In this document: one piece after another, positions 49,309 to 57,839 of the stretch
Numbering within the stretch: position 1 is the first letter of the stretch
How the letters are laid out: the number at the start of each line of letters is the position of its first letter
Assembly: GCF_001639725.1 (NCBI RefSeq)
Contig: NZ_LTAW01000006.1
Span: forward strand, 62,001-126,000
Direction: 5' to 3'
Source: Marinomonas atlantica
GTDB taxonomy: Bacteria > Pseudomonadota > Gammaproteobacteria > Pseudomonadales > Marinomonadaceae
Length of the DNA stretch: 64,000 nucleotides
The notes under the pieces: model-generated
What the model was told of the DNA's origin: nothing
Seen by the model: only the letters and a program-made list of their open reading frames with translations
Database searches by the model: none
Translations under genes and position numbers: made by a program

Positions 49309-49929
49309 CTAGCCTCGTAATGCTAAAAATGCACCCGCACCTGCCATCAGGCCACCAGCACCACGGTTCATACGTTTTACTGCACGAGCTGATTTCATCA
49401 AACGACGCGCTTGCGAAGCACCAAATGAAATCATCGTCAAACCAAGCATTAATGCCACAAACGCCAAACACGAAGCCAGCAAAACATCTTGGCTATCTAG
49501 CAGTGTGACATCCATAAAGGTCGGCAAAAAGGCAATGTAGAACAGCACCACCTTAGGGTTAGAGGATGAGATCAAGAAACCTTGCAACGCAGCACTCCAG
49601 CCTTGTTTACGAGAGTTTTCTTCTGTCTCCGAAGCCCCAATATCAATCGGTGCAGTCCACATTTTCCACCCTAAAAATAGCAAATAAGCCGCACCAATAT
49701 AACGAATTGCAGTAAATACAACCTCCCACTGCTGCGCAATTGCCGCCAAACCAAAACAAGCCAACACTAAATAAAGAATATCACCACAAGCCATGCCTGC
49801 TGACAACGGTAATGTTTTAACAACCCCTTGAGTCAAACTCTTCGCCAAAATAGCAAATACCCCAGGGCCTGGGGTGATGCTAAAAATAAAAATAGCAACA
49901 AAAAATGTCAGTGCACTTTCGAGACTCAT
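49309..49929 (-). CDS. LysE/RhtB-family amino-acid exporter
   Basis: 206 aa, six hydrophobic helices. Family motifs: ITPGPGVFAILAKS near residue 20 and GWKMWTAP, with SSNPKVVLFYIAFLP in the middle. ATG 49929 has an excellent AGGAGG site 7 nt upstream and overlaps the tetR stop (ATGA), so the two are co-translated. It probably exports an amino acid or related small metabolite; the adjacent regulator should sense it. Confidence 0.9.
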   Translation of the reverse strand: MSLESALTFFVAIFIFSITPGPGVFAILAKSLTQGVVKTLPLSAGMACGDILYLVLACFGLAAIAQQWEVVFTAIRYIGAAYLLFLGWKMWTAPIDIGASETEENSRKQGWSAALQGFLISSSNPKVVLFYIAFLPTFMDVTLLDSQDVLLASCLAFVALMLGLTMISFGASQARRLMKSARAVKRMNRGAGGLMAGAGAFLALRG

Positions 49930-50579
49930 GTCCTTGCCTCCTCTATACCGCAACTTAACAACACCATTCGAGTGACAAACTGCTTTGCTTGTGCAAAGTC
50001 TTCCTCCTCAAGCGTTTCTTTTTGCAATAAAATTTTTACCTGCGCATCGAAGTCTGCATACGTTTGCGTCATGGCCCAAATATTAATAAACAGATGCTCA
50101 ACAGAGACAGGCTTCATCAAGCCTTGCTCAACCCATGTGTTGATTGTTGTCTTTTCATTCTGTAACTCTTGAACAAAGTAACGACGTAAGTAATCAAGCA
50201 CGAACGGTTCTTCGCCAATCAAGGCCATAGCAAATACTTTCGACGCATTAGCGTTAAAACGGGACTGATCTAATTTTTCACTGATATATCGTGTCAAATT
50301 ATGACATGGTCCTAATTCAACATTAAACTGGCTTACCGAATCCAACCAAAGCTGCAAAATACGCTCTAGTACCGCTTCTAATAAATCTTTTTTAGAACGG
50401 TAATAATAGTGAATGTTCGCTTTCGGCAAACCTGCTTCATCAGCAATCATTTGCGTAGTCGTCTTTGCCAGCCCTTGTCGAGCAAAAATACGTTCAGCAG
50501 TACAAAGTATTAACTCTTGATTTTGCGCTCGAATATGGCTCTTTAACTGATTTTTTGGGCGTTTGGGGGTATCAGACAT
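49926..50579 (-). CDS. TetR-family regulator, RutR-like
   Basis: 217 aa. The N-terminal TetR helix-turn-helix reads TTQMIADEAGLPKANIHYYYRSKKDL. The C-terminal ligand domain resembles the RutR/YcdC type (HLFINIWAMTQTYADFDAQV). RutR binds uracil, but the ligand here is unknown. It overlaps the lysE-type exporter gene and probably controls it and itself. No RutR-type palindrome was found upstream. Confidence 0.88.
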   Translation of the reverse strand: MSDTPKRPKNQLKSHIRAQNQELILCTAERIFARQGLAKTTTQMIADEAGLPKANIHYYYRSKKDLLEAVLERILQLWLDSVSQFNVELGPCHNLTRYISEKLDQSRFNANASKVFAMALIGEEPFVLDYLRRYFVQELQNEKTTINTWVEQGLMKPVSVEHLFINIWAMTQTYADFDAQVKILLQKETLEEEDFAQAKQFVTRMVLLSCGIEEART

Positions 50580-50651
50580 GATCGCCTCAGTAGATTTTAA
50601 AAACGTATAGGAAGTAGACGAATTATAAGGGAAAGATCACGAGCAAACATT

Positions 50652-50674
50652 AAAAAAGGGGAGCAAAGCTCCCC
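50652..50674 (-). terminator. Rho-independent terminator
   Basis: On the minus strand GGGGAGC, TTT, GCTCCCC is followed by TTTTTT. It is 180 nt past the diguanylate cyclase stop, which is far for that gene but right for the candidate small RNA. Confidence 0.9.
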
Positions 50675-50799
50675 GTTCCCCTCACAACAGTCGGGTGTTA
50701 GGCGACACCCTTTGTGCTGTTGTACCACGTTGGCTCAGTTTGCAGAGTAAGACTCAACAAGCTGGTGTTGCTGCGCAGAACACAACAAAACTTGAATAT
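50652..50799 (-). ncRNA. Candidate small RNA, about 148 nt
   Basis: Between the diguanylate cyclase stop and tetR there is a complete transcription unit without an ORF. A sigma-70 promoter (-35 TTGCAG at 50829-50834, 17 nt, -10 TATTCT at 50806-50811, minus strand) would start near 50799. An inner hairpin follows with ACAACAG / CTGTTGT arms enclosing GGGTGT..ACACCC, and the unit ends at a strong terminator. It does not resemble 4.5S, 6S or tmRNA signatures that could be checked by eye. Confidence 0.55.
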
Positions 50800-50805
50800 T
50801 TGGTC

Positions 50806-50834
50806 AGAATACACAAAACCAATTAACCCTGCAA
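50806..50834 (-). promoter_or_regulatory. Sigma-70 promoter of the candidate small RNA
   Basis: TTGCAG (50829-50834), 17-nt spacer, TATTCT (50806-50811) on the minus strand, located in the gap after the diguanylate cyclase gene. Confidence 0.5.
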
Positions 50835-50853
50835 TATAAAACTAACCGATCGT

Positions 50854-51996
50854 TCAGTTATTCTGGCTAGCAAGGATCACTTTATTTCGCCCTTTACGTT
50901 TAGCCTGATACAGCGCTTGGTCAGCTCGTTTCAAAACCTCGTTGGGCAATTCGCCCGTATTCGCAAATGCCAACCCCATACTGACTGAAACAGACACTTC
51001 TTTGTGCTTAGTTTCAGTAGAAACATCCAGACGCTGCTGATGAATTTCTTCTCGAATTTGCTCTAGCACAACTTCAGCATGCTCAGTGCCGCGTCCTTTA
51101 AAAAGCAATGTAAACTCTTCACCGCCATAACGAAATATTGAGGCCGAGCCAGAATATCTCTGCATCACTGTGGCTACCTGCTTCAACACATCGTCGCCTT
51201 TATCATGGCCATAGGAATCATTAAATTTTTTAAAATGATCAACATCCAGCATGGCTAATGCATAATGCCTTGGTAATGCTAGCATTGCCTCATTCAGCGC
51301 ACGACGACTTGGCAGTTGCGTCAATTCATCACGATAAGCCATTCGATGGCTCTCCGACACGACAAACCATACCCATACTAAAATTTGTGCACTACGAACG
51401 GCAGCATCTTGATGTGCTGTGAACGACATACATTCAATCAGTAACAATGACGCCAAGCTGACTAAAACCGCTGTAGAAAACCCATCTGCATGGCGCCACC
51501 AAAAGATAAGACCGGTAACCACTGTTAATCCAATTATCAACCAGCAAAGTAAAGAAGACAGCGTAATGTTTACAATCGGGACTAAGACCGCGAGGAAATT
51601 AAAATTAATAATGCCTCTTTCGTAGCTCATACTCCAAGCTACCAACATCCCCAGAAACAAAATACGATTGAAACCATAGCGGTTAAAAAAACCACGTTCA
51701 CGAAGTAACAATAAAAGCCCTAACCCTATGGCTGCAATCGTCGTAAAGCTATTCGGTAAATCATGATTCGAGACATAAGGATAAAATGTCGGCAATAAAA
51801 GCAATCCGCCAGCCAGTAATACTTTACCTCGGTTAAAGTGCCATGCCATAAATACCATAACAACGGAAAGTACATAAGGAAGCCATGGCAACAAATCCAA
51901 TGCTAAAGATGGGAGTTGCGTTGTGTAAACACTGGCAAAAAGCCCCGCCAACAAAATTAAAAGAGGAATTAACAGTGAACCTGTTCTTTGCGGCAT
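50854..51996 (-). CDS. Membrane-bound diguanylate cyclase (GGDEF)
   Basis: 380 aa. About eight hydrophobic helices (residues 8-205) precede a single GGDEF domain (about 220-378) with the active A-site RYGGEEF and the metal/nucleotide segment LDVDHFKKFNDSYGHDKGDD. The RxxD inhibitory I-site usually found a few residues before GGEEF is absent (SGSASIF instead), so product inhibition through that site is unlikely. It should make c-di-GMP; the signal sensed by the membrane part is unknown. Confidence 0.93.
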   Translation of the reverse strand: MPQRTGSLLIPLLILLAGLFASVYTTQLPSLALDLLPWLPYVLSVVMVFMAWHFNRGKVLLAGGLLLLPTFYPYVSNHDLPNSFTTIAAIGLGLLLLLRERGFFNRYGFNRILFLGMLVAWSMSYERGIINFNFLAVLVPIVNITLSSLLCWLIIGLTVVTGLIFWWRHADGFSTAVLVSLASLLLIECMSFTAHQDAAVRSAQILVWVWFVVSESHRMAYRDELTQLPSRRALNEAMLALPRHYALAMLDVDHFKKFNDSYGHDKGDDVLKQVATVMQRYSGSASIFRYGGEEFTLLFKGRGTEHAEVVLEQIREEIHQQRLDVSTETKHKEVSVSVSMGLAFANTGELPNEVLKRADQALYQAKRKGRNKVILASQNN

Positions 51997-52045
51997 TATT
52001 AAACCTATCGAACCTATCGATCAAACCAAATCAATATCTTGCCCC

Positions 52046-52062
52046 GAAAATGGAACATTTTC
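52046..52062. promoter_or_regulatory. Palindrome between diguanylate cyclase and GST genes
   Basis: GAAAATG, GAA, CATTTTC, a perfect 7-3-7 inverted repeat in the 103-nt divergent region. A tandem AACCTATCGA repeat lies beside it (about 52001-52020). It may be an operator for one or both genes. Confidence 0.45.
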
Positions 52063-52099
52063 ATTAATAATTAAACAAAACGATCAAAGAGAGAATTTT

Positions 52100-53080
52100 A
52101 TGGGTTTATTAATTGATGGCAAATGGCATGACCAATGGTACGACACTGAGGCAACGCAAGGTAAGTTTGTGCGCTCACAATCACAGTTTCGCAACTGGAT
52201 TGTCGCTCCAGAAGTGTTTGACGCAAATGACGACACCCACTTCCCAGCGGAATCAGGACGTTACCATTTGTATGTGTCACTTGCGTGTCCATGGGCACAC
52301 CGTACTCTGATTTTCCGTCATCTGAAACAGCTCGAGAATCACATTAGTGTCAGCTGTGTCCATCCGCATATGCTAGAAAATGGCTGGGAGCTGAAAAATG
52401 AATCACGCTTCCAAGACTCGCTAGTACCTGCAGGCGATCCTTTGCACGACTTCCAATATGCTTATCAGCTATACACTCACGCTAACAGTGAATATTCAGG
52501 TCGCGTCACTGTCCCAATTTTATGGGACAAGAAAAATCACACAATTGTCTCCAATGAGTCAGCTGACATCATTCGTATGTTCAACTCAGCCTTTAACCAT
52601 CTCACTGGAGATGAACAAGACTTTTACCCTAAAGCACTTCGAAATGACATTGATCAACTGAATGCTCGTGTCTACGATACGGTCAATAACGGTGTCTATA
52701 AGTCTGGCTTTGCCACAACTCAAACGGCTTACGAAGAAGCTGTTTACCCATTATTTGAATCATTAGAGTTTTTAGAGAGCCGATTAAAAAACAGTCATTA
52801 CCTTACGGGGGATACTGCCACTGAAGCAGATTGGCGTCTTTTCACTACCTTAATTCGTTTTGATCCCGTTTATCACGGACACTTCAAATGTAATTTTAAG
52901 CGTATCATCGACTTCCCTAATCTTAATGACTACCTTGAGCGTTTGTATAAAACTCAAGATGTGTCAAAAACGGTTAATTTTGAACATATAAAACAACATT
53001 ACTACTACAGTCACGACACAATTAACCCAACACGAGTTGTGCCTGCAGGCCCGATGCTACTGTTTCGATCTGAGCTTTAA
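52100..53080 (+). CDS. Glutathionyl-hydroquinone reductase-like glutathione S-transferase
   Basis: 326 aa. The xi-class GST signature SLACPWAHRT (catalytic Cys rather than Ser/Tyr) is present, with SNESADIIRMFNSAF and the C-terminal ATEADWRLFTTLIRFDPVYHGHF. Such enzymes reduce glutathionyl-hydroquinones with glutathione. ATG has GAGAGAAT just upstream. Diverges from the diguanylate cyclase gene. Confidence 0.93.
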   Translation: MGLLIDGKWHDQWYDTEATQGKFVRSQSQFRNWIVAPEVFDANDDTHFPAESGRYHLYVSLACPWAHRTLIFRHLKQLENHISVSCVHPHMLENGWELKNESRFQDSLVPAGDPLHDFQYAYQLYTHANSEYSGRVTVPILWDKKNHTIVSNESADIIRMFNSAFNHLTGDEQDFYPKALRNDIDQLNARVYDTVNNGVYKSGFATTQTAYEEAVYPLFESLEFLESRLKNSHYLTGDTATEADWRLFTTLIRFDPVYHGHFKCNFKRIIDFPNLNDYLERLYKTQDVSKTVNFEHIKQHYYYSHDTINPTRVVPAGPMLLFRSEL

Positions 53081-53184
53081 GGACAAATTTAGAGAAACCT
53101 GAGTACTTTTTGACAATATTCAAACTCCTGACTATCAAATTATTTGTTTTTTTCAGATAATGCTTTGCTCATATATTGAACGCT

Positions 53185-53219
53185 AAAAACGAGTATCAGA
53201 ACTTACTGCTGCTCGTTTT
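53185..53219 (+). terminator. Possible terminator after GST gene
   Basis: AAAACGAG and CTCGTTTT form an 8-bp stem around an inner CAG/CTG pair. The T-run after it is short. Confidence 0.5.
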
Positions 53220-53251
53220 GTATATTAACGCTCTAGAAATGATGGTTGGAT

Positions 53252-54157
53252 ATGGAACGTAAGTTACTTTGGGTTATCTCGACTCTCGTGATCTTAATTC
53301 TGTGGTTCAAAATTGAACCGCAAGAAACTCAGCAGTCTGGCTCAAAAGCTCAGATCACAGAAAAAGTCCAAACGAAAAAAGAAAAGGAAGAAGTTAAACC
53401 AAATAAAAGTGCTCGCGATGCTACTGTTACGAAGGAAGAGGAAGCGTATTTCCAAAGCCATCCAATTGATAGTAGCAAACCAAATTTTGCTGCAATGAGC
53501 GATATTCAAGAACGTAAAGCAGCATTCTTCGACTACCTGTTACCATTCGTTGAAGAAAAGAATACATTACTACTGGAAGACCGAGCGCGTATTCAAGCCA
53601 TTCTTGCGAACGAAGAACCACCAACCCGTGAAGATAAAACTTGGCTCGCGGCTTTACGCAAGATCCATAAACTGAGCAAAGTCGGTGTTTATACACATCA
53701 AGACATTACGACTATGCTTCGCTATGTCGATGTCATTCCTGCTTCATTGGTGCTTGCACAAGCGGCTAATGAATCAGCATGGGGTACTTCCCGTTTTGCT
53801 GTTCAAGGTAACAATTATTTTGGCCAATGGTGCTTTACTCGCGGCTGTGGTTTAGTGCCTAACGCTCGTGGTGAAGACAAAGATCATGAAGTACGCAAAT
53901 TCAGCGATGCACGAGAGTCCGTTTTTGCTTATATTGACAACTTGAACAGTAATTCTGCTTACAAAGAGCTACGCAGTATCCGCGCTCAACTTCGCGAGAA
54001 CGGCAGCACTATTACCGGTCTCGCATTGGTTCATGGATTAGAGAAATACTCTCAACGTGGGCAAGATTACATCGATGAAATTGAAAGCCTAATTGACTAT
54101 AACGAGTTATGGCGGTTTAACGTTCACACAGACTCTGCGACCTATAACAACGAGTAA
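53252..54157 (+). CDS. bax: Bax-like glucosaminidase-family protein
   Basis: About 301 aa. N-terminal TM anchor (KLLWVISTLVILILWF), a K/E-rich linker (residues 28-65), then a domain with the Bax signature VIPASLVLAQAANESAWGTS and GNNYFGQWCFTRGCG. E. coli Bax is a predicted peptidoglycan hydrolase of the glucosaminidase family; its role is unclear. The ATG at 53252 is preferred over TTG 53246. Confidence 0.88.
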   Translation: MERKLLWVISTLVILILWFKIEPQETQQSGSKAQITEKVQTKKEKEEVKPNKSARDATVTKEEEAYFQSHPIDSSKPNFAAMSDIQERKAAFFDYLLPFVEEKNTLLLEDRARIQAILANEEPPTREDKTWLAALRKIHKLSKVGVYTHQDITTMLRYVDVIPASLVLAQAANESAWGTSRFAVQGNNYFGQWCFTRGCGLVPNARGEDKDHEVRKFSDARESVFAYIDNLNSNSAYKELRSIRAQLRENGSTITGLALVHGLEKYSQRGQDYIDEIESLIDYNELWRFNVHTDSATYNNE

Positions 54158-54167
54158 ATAAATCAAG

Positions 54168-54191
54168 AAAAGAGTGATTTACACTCTTTTT
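54168..54191 (+). terminator. Terminator after bax
   Basis: AAAAGAGTG, ATTTA loop, CACTCTTTTT: a 9-bp stem with a T-run, 11 nt past the stop. Confidence 0.85.
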
Positions 54192-54309
54192 CTGCTTTGA
54201 ACACAGTGTTTTACAAGAAATTTCATCTGCGCTAGGGTGGCGGTCAAACGCCCCCATCCTTTACAATAGCACTCGTTAATATCCAAAATTATAAATCGAG
54301 GACATTCCT

Positions 54310-56226
54310 TTGGCCCGTTTACCTGTTATTGTTGGCTTTGGCGGAATCAATTCGGCTGGACGTACATCTTTTCATCAAGCGTATCGCCGAATTATTTTTG
54401 ATCTACTCCCCCAAACCATTCAGCAGGAGGTTCTTTTAGACCTCGCCACCATCACCAACATTGCTGAATATCAAAATGGGGCTTGGCTAACGCATGATGG
54501 TGAAGCACTTGATGCTGAAACTCTAATCGATACATTTGGTGAAGAGATTCTAGCACGCACTCTGATTCGTCGAATCCACCCTAGTTTATTTGATGTAGAC
54601 AACGTAATCATCCATAAAAACTCTGCACTCTCGTCCGTTGTTGAAGGTGAGAAACTAAGCTTTAGTGTCAAAACACGCTCTCTACCAGACAATATCCCGG
54701 CTAACTGGCAAGTTAAAGAGCTCTCTAACACACACAGTGAAATCACGGTTGACGGCATCTTAGAGACCTTTATTAAGGACTCTAAGTCCTTATCCGTTAA
54801 AGCAGCTGGGCAATTACCCACAGGGTTTGACCCATCTAAGCTTTACCAAAGCCGAAATCACCCACGTGGTTTGCAGATGACCGTCTACGGTGCTTCCGAT
54901 GCTATTTTGAGCAGCGGCTTGGACTGGGATAAAGTACGCAACTTAGTGGCTCCAGACCAGATCGCCGTGTACGCTGCCAATTCAATCGGCCAAATGGACG
55001 ATTTAGGTTTTGGCGGGATGCTGAAATCTGCGCTTATGGGTAAGCGTACAACGTCTAAGCATTTGCCCTTAGGTTACGCGCAAATGCCGGCAGACTTTGT
55101 TAATGCTTACATTTTAGGCTCGGTTGGCAATGTCGGCACCTCAATCGGCGCCTGCGCAACGTATTTTTTCAACTTAGAGCGTGCCATTGAGCAAATCAAA
55201 GCTGGGAAAGTACGTATTGCTATGGTGGGTGGCAGTGATGCGCCAATCACTCCGGAAATCATCGAAGGTTTCCGTACTATGGGTGCTTTAGCAGAAGACA
55301 CTGCCTTACTTGCTTTGGATCAACTAGAAAATCAGAAAGAACCTGATCATACACGTAGTTGTCGTCCATTTTCTCAAAACTGTGGCTTTACCATTGGCGA
55401 ATCTAGCCAATGGACTCTGTTAATGGATGACGAGCTCGCTCTAGAAATTGGCGCAACAATACACGGTGCAATCCCAGCAGTATACGCCTATGCTGACGGC
55501 TATAAAAAATCCATTTCTGCACCGGGTGTCGGTAATTACCTCACCATGAGCAAAGCAATGGCTTACCTGAAAAACCTCATTGGCTCAGAAGGTCTTACTG
55601 ACCGGACATTTATTCAGGCTCATGGTACCAGCACACCTCAAAACCGTGTTACTGAATCACATGTTCTTAGCAAAGCTGCTACTAGTTTTGGGGCAACAGA
55701 GATACCTGTGACAGCAATGAAAGCCTATCTAGGTCATTCACAAGGTACAGCTGGTGGCGACCAACTGCACCTTTCTTTAGGTGTTTGGCAACATGGTATT
55801 TTACCCGGTATCGTGACATCTAATGCCGTCGCTGACGATGTTTATACTGGCGGTTTAAAATTCCAATTGAAACATGAAGAATATGGGAAAGAGCACTTTG
55901 ATGCTGCACTATTGAACTCTAAGGGGTTCGGCGGAAATAACGCCACAGCAGTCTTACTTGCACCCCACAAAGTGATGGAAATGCTGTCGAAGCGCTACTC
56001 TAGCGAGCAAATCGCCGCTTACCTAGAGAAAAATGCCGATGTCAAAGAGGCGGCCAATGTTTATAATGACGCCATGATCCGTGGTGAGGTTGAGCCTATA
56101 TATCGCTTTGGCTTCAATGTCTTAGGTGGTGAAGAACTGGATATCACAGACACTCAAATCAATCTACCTGGCTATCATATGCCTGTGGACCTGACTATTG
56201 CCAATGAGTTTGATGATCTGGTGTAA
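54310..56226 (+). CDS. fabY: Beta-ketoacyl synthase FabY-like
   Basis: 638 aa, an unusually long thiolase-fold KAS. It has an N-terminal extension, the Cys-containing GTSIGACATYFFNLE segment, His in FIQAHGTSTPQNRVTE and His in KAYLGHSQGTAGG. Length and N-terminus (MARLPVIVGFGGINSAGR) match Pseudomonas FabY, which condenses acetyl-CoA with malonyl-ACP to start fatty acid synthesis. The TTG start is convincing: GAGGA at 54298-54302, 7 nt before it. It stands alone between bax and the LysR gene. Confidence 0.9.
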   Translation: MARLPVIVGFGGINSAGRTSFHQAYRRIIFDLLPQTIQQEVLLDLATITNIAEYQNGAWLTHDGEALDAETLIDTFGEEILARTLIRRIHPSLFDVDNVIIHKNSALSSVVEGEKLSFSVKTRSLPDNIPANWQVKELSNTHSEITVDGILETFIKDSKSLSVKAAGQLPTGFDPSKLYQSRNHPRGLQMTVYGASDAILSSGLDWDKVRNLVAPDQIAVYAANSIGQMDDLGFGGMLKSALMGKRTTSKHLPLGYAQMPADFVNAYILGSVGNVGTSIGACATYFFNLERAIEQIKAGKVRIAMVGGSDAPITPEIIEGFRTMGALAEDTALLALDQLENQKEPDHTRSCRPFSQNCGFTIGESSQWTLLMDDELALEIGATIHGAIPAVYAYADGYKKSISAPGVGNYLTMSKAMAYLKNLIGSEGLTDRTFIQAHGTSTPQNRVTESHVLSKAATSFGATEIPVTAMKAYLGHSQGTAGGDQLHLSLGVWQHGILPGIVTSNAVADDVYTGGLKFQLKHEEYGKEHFDAALLNSKGFGGNNATAVLLAPHKVMEMLSKRYSSEQIAAYLEKNADVKEAANVYNDAMIRGEVEPIYRFGFNVLGGEELDITDTQINLPGYHMPVDLTIANEFDDLV

Positions 56227-56235
56227 CGTAAAATC

Positions 56236-56270
56236 ACTGCAATCTCCCTTACTCAGGGGATTGCAGTTTC
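56236..56270. terminator. Bidirectional terminator between fabY and lysR
   Basis: ACTGCAATC and GATTGCAGT form a 9-bp stem with an inner CCC/GGG pairing. It covers the last codons of the convergent LysR gene. T-rich on the right side. Confidence 0.6.
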
Positions 56271-57139
56271 TCGACTAGAAAATCAATCAGTAAGCGGACC
56301 TTTTTAGGTAATAACTTACGTTGTGCGAAGATTGCATAAAATTGGCCTGAGTAAGTCTCATAGTTTTGTAGCAGAGGCACAAGCTGCCCGCTTTTAATGT
56401 ATTTTTCTACTAAGAAACCTGGTTGAATTATAATACCTGTTCCGGCCACTGCTAAGCGTGTAAGTGCCCCGCCATTGTTAGCCATAATAGAGCCATTGAT
56501 CGGCAGGTCATACTCTTCATCATTACTCTTAAAATACCAGCGCCCTGGATTTGGTGCATTAGTGTACTGCAGACAATTATGGACTTTTAAATCTACTGGG
56601 TGCTCAGGCGTACCATTCAGTTTGAGATACTCTGGTGATGCACACACGTAACCACGCAATGCACATAAAGGACGTGCGATAAATTGATCACCACCCAAAT
56701 CCCCTCCCCGCACTGCCAAATCAACCCCTGACTCTGTTAGATCAACTCGCTTATCACTAAAATCTATTTCGAGCGTTATCTCAGGATACAAAGCAGAAAA
56801 GTCACTGAGGATCGGCACCACATGCGTTAAACCAAAATCCATTGGAACACTCATTCGAAGGTGTCCTTTAGGTTTATGTGATAAATCCCCCAACTCCCCT
56901 TCCGCCTCTTCGATGGCTTCGAGTATGGCGACACAATGCTGATAATAAAGCTTACCCGCGTGGGTAACACTGATATTTCGAGTATTGCGGTGCAATAGCT
57001 TTGAGCCCAAATCTTCTTCAAGAGCATTAATATAACGAGTGACCATAGGGCGTGAAATATCGAGTGACTCACTTGCCAATTTAAAGCTTTCTGCCTCATA
57101 CACTCGACAGTAGACTTTCATCGCTTGCAGCTTATCCAA
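56249..57139 (-). CDS. LysR-family transcriptional regulator
   Basis: 296 aa. Winged helix at residues 1-60 (MDKLQAMKVYCRVYEAESF, LASESLDISRPMVTRYINAL), then a periplasmic-binding-like co-inducer domain. TTG 57139 is the likely start because AGAGGAAG precedes it and the MDKLQAMKV opening is common in the family. It diverges from the yceI gene, which is its most likely target. Ligand unknown. Confidence 0.92.
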   Translation of the reverse strand: MDKLQAMKVYCRVYEAESFKLASESLDISRPMVTRYINALEEDLGSKLLHRNTRNISVTHAGKLYYQHCVAILEAIEEAEGELGDLSHKPKGHLRMSVPMDFGLTHVVPILSDFSALYPEITLEIDFSDKRVDLTESGVDLAVRGGDLGGDQFIARPLCALRGYVCASPEYLKLNGTPEHPVDLKVHNCLQYTNAPNPGRWYFKSNDEEYDLPINGSIMANNGGALTRLAVAGTGIIIQPGFLVEKYIKSGQLVPLLQNYETYSGQFYAIFAQRKLLPKKVRLLIDFLVEKLQSPE

Positions 57140-57179
57140 TTAACTTCCTCTTACTGCGAAAAGTTCCGACCTTATTATT

Positions 57180-57195
57180 CTGTTTTATGAAACAG
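57180..57195. promoter_or_regulatory. Inverted repeat in lysR/yceI divergent region
   Basis: CTGTTT, TATG, AAACAG, a perfect 6-4-6 repeat about 40 nt upstream of lysR. A natural candidate LysR operator. Confidence 0.45.
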
Positions 57196-57284
57196 TGAAT
57201 TGTTTTTACGGGTAATTATGTATTCTTAGAACACGATTATACTAGTAGCCAACATTAATAACAGAGTCTTTTTTGGAGGCATCA

Positions 57285-57827
57285 ATGAAAGCTTTACTAA
57301 TAACGTCAGCAGCCGTACTAGTTTCTACTAGTGCATTTTCAGCTGATTACCAAGTCGATCCTGCACACTCTTTCGTCACCTTTGAAGTAGGGCATTTAGG
57401 CGTGAGCACCACAGTGGGTCGCTTTAATGAGTTCGAGGGCACATTCTCATTAGCGGATAACGGGGAATCAGGCAACTCAGAGTTCACCATTCAAGCAAAC
57501 AGTGTTGATACCAACCATGAAGCTCGTGACAAGCACCTTCGCAGCCCTGATTTCTTGGATGTAAAACAGTTCCCAACCATCACTTTTAAAAGCACATCAT
57601 TTGATGGTGAAGAACTTAAAGGTAATCTAACTCTTCACGGTGTCACAAAGCCGGTAACTTTTGAAGTTGAGAAAATTGGTGAAGGCGATGATCCTTGGGG
57701 TGGGTACCGCGCAGGCTTTGAAGCAAGCACTACCCTAAAACGCAGTGATTTTGGCGTATCGTACTTCATCCCTGGTGTAACGGACGAGACAGAATTAGAC
57801 ATCTTTATCGAAGGTATTCGCCAGTAA
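57285..57827 (+). CDS. YceI-family secreted lipocalin-like protein
   Basis: 180 aa. Signal peptide MKALLITSAAVLVSTSAFSA, cleaved before DYQVDPAHSF. The body shows YceI features: VDPAHSFVTFEVGHLGVSTT, VDTNHEARDKHLRSPDFLDV and the C-terminal FIPGVTDETELDIFIEG. YceI proteins bind long isoprenoid-like lipids such as quinone precursors in the periplasm. ATG 57285 has GGAGG 6 nt upstream; an in-frame TTG at 57273 is not used. Followed by an unknown membrane gene 12 nt later. Confidence 0.93.
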   Translation: MKALLITSAAVLVSTSAFSADYQVDPAHSFVTFEVGHLGVSTTVGRFNEFEGTFSLADNGESGNSEFTIQANSVDTNHEARDKHLRSPDFLDVKQFPTITFKSTSFDGEELKGNLTLHGVTKPVTFEVEKIGEGDDPWGGYRAGFEASTTLKRSDFGVSYFIPGVTDETELDIFIEGIRQ

Positions 57828-57839
57828 TTAGGAGTTATT

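Noticed and set aside
50652..50799. 4.5S/SRP RNA, 6S RNA or tmRNA
   Set aside because: The conserved SRP tetraloop segment, the 6S central bubble context and tmRNA ends were not seen.
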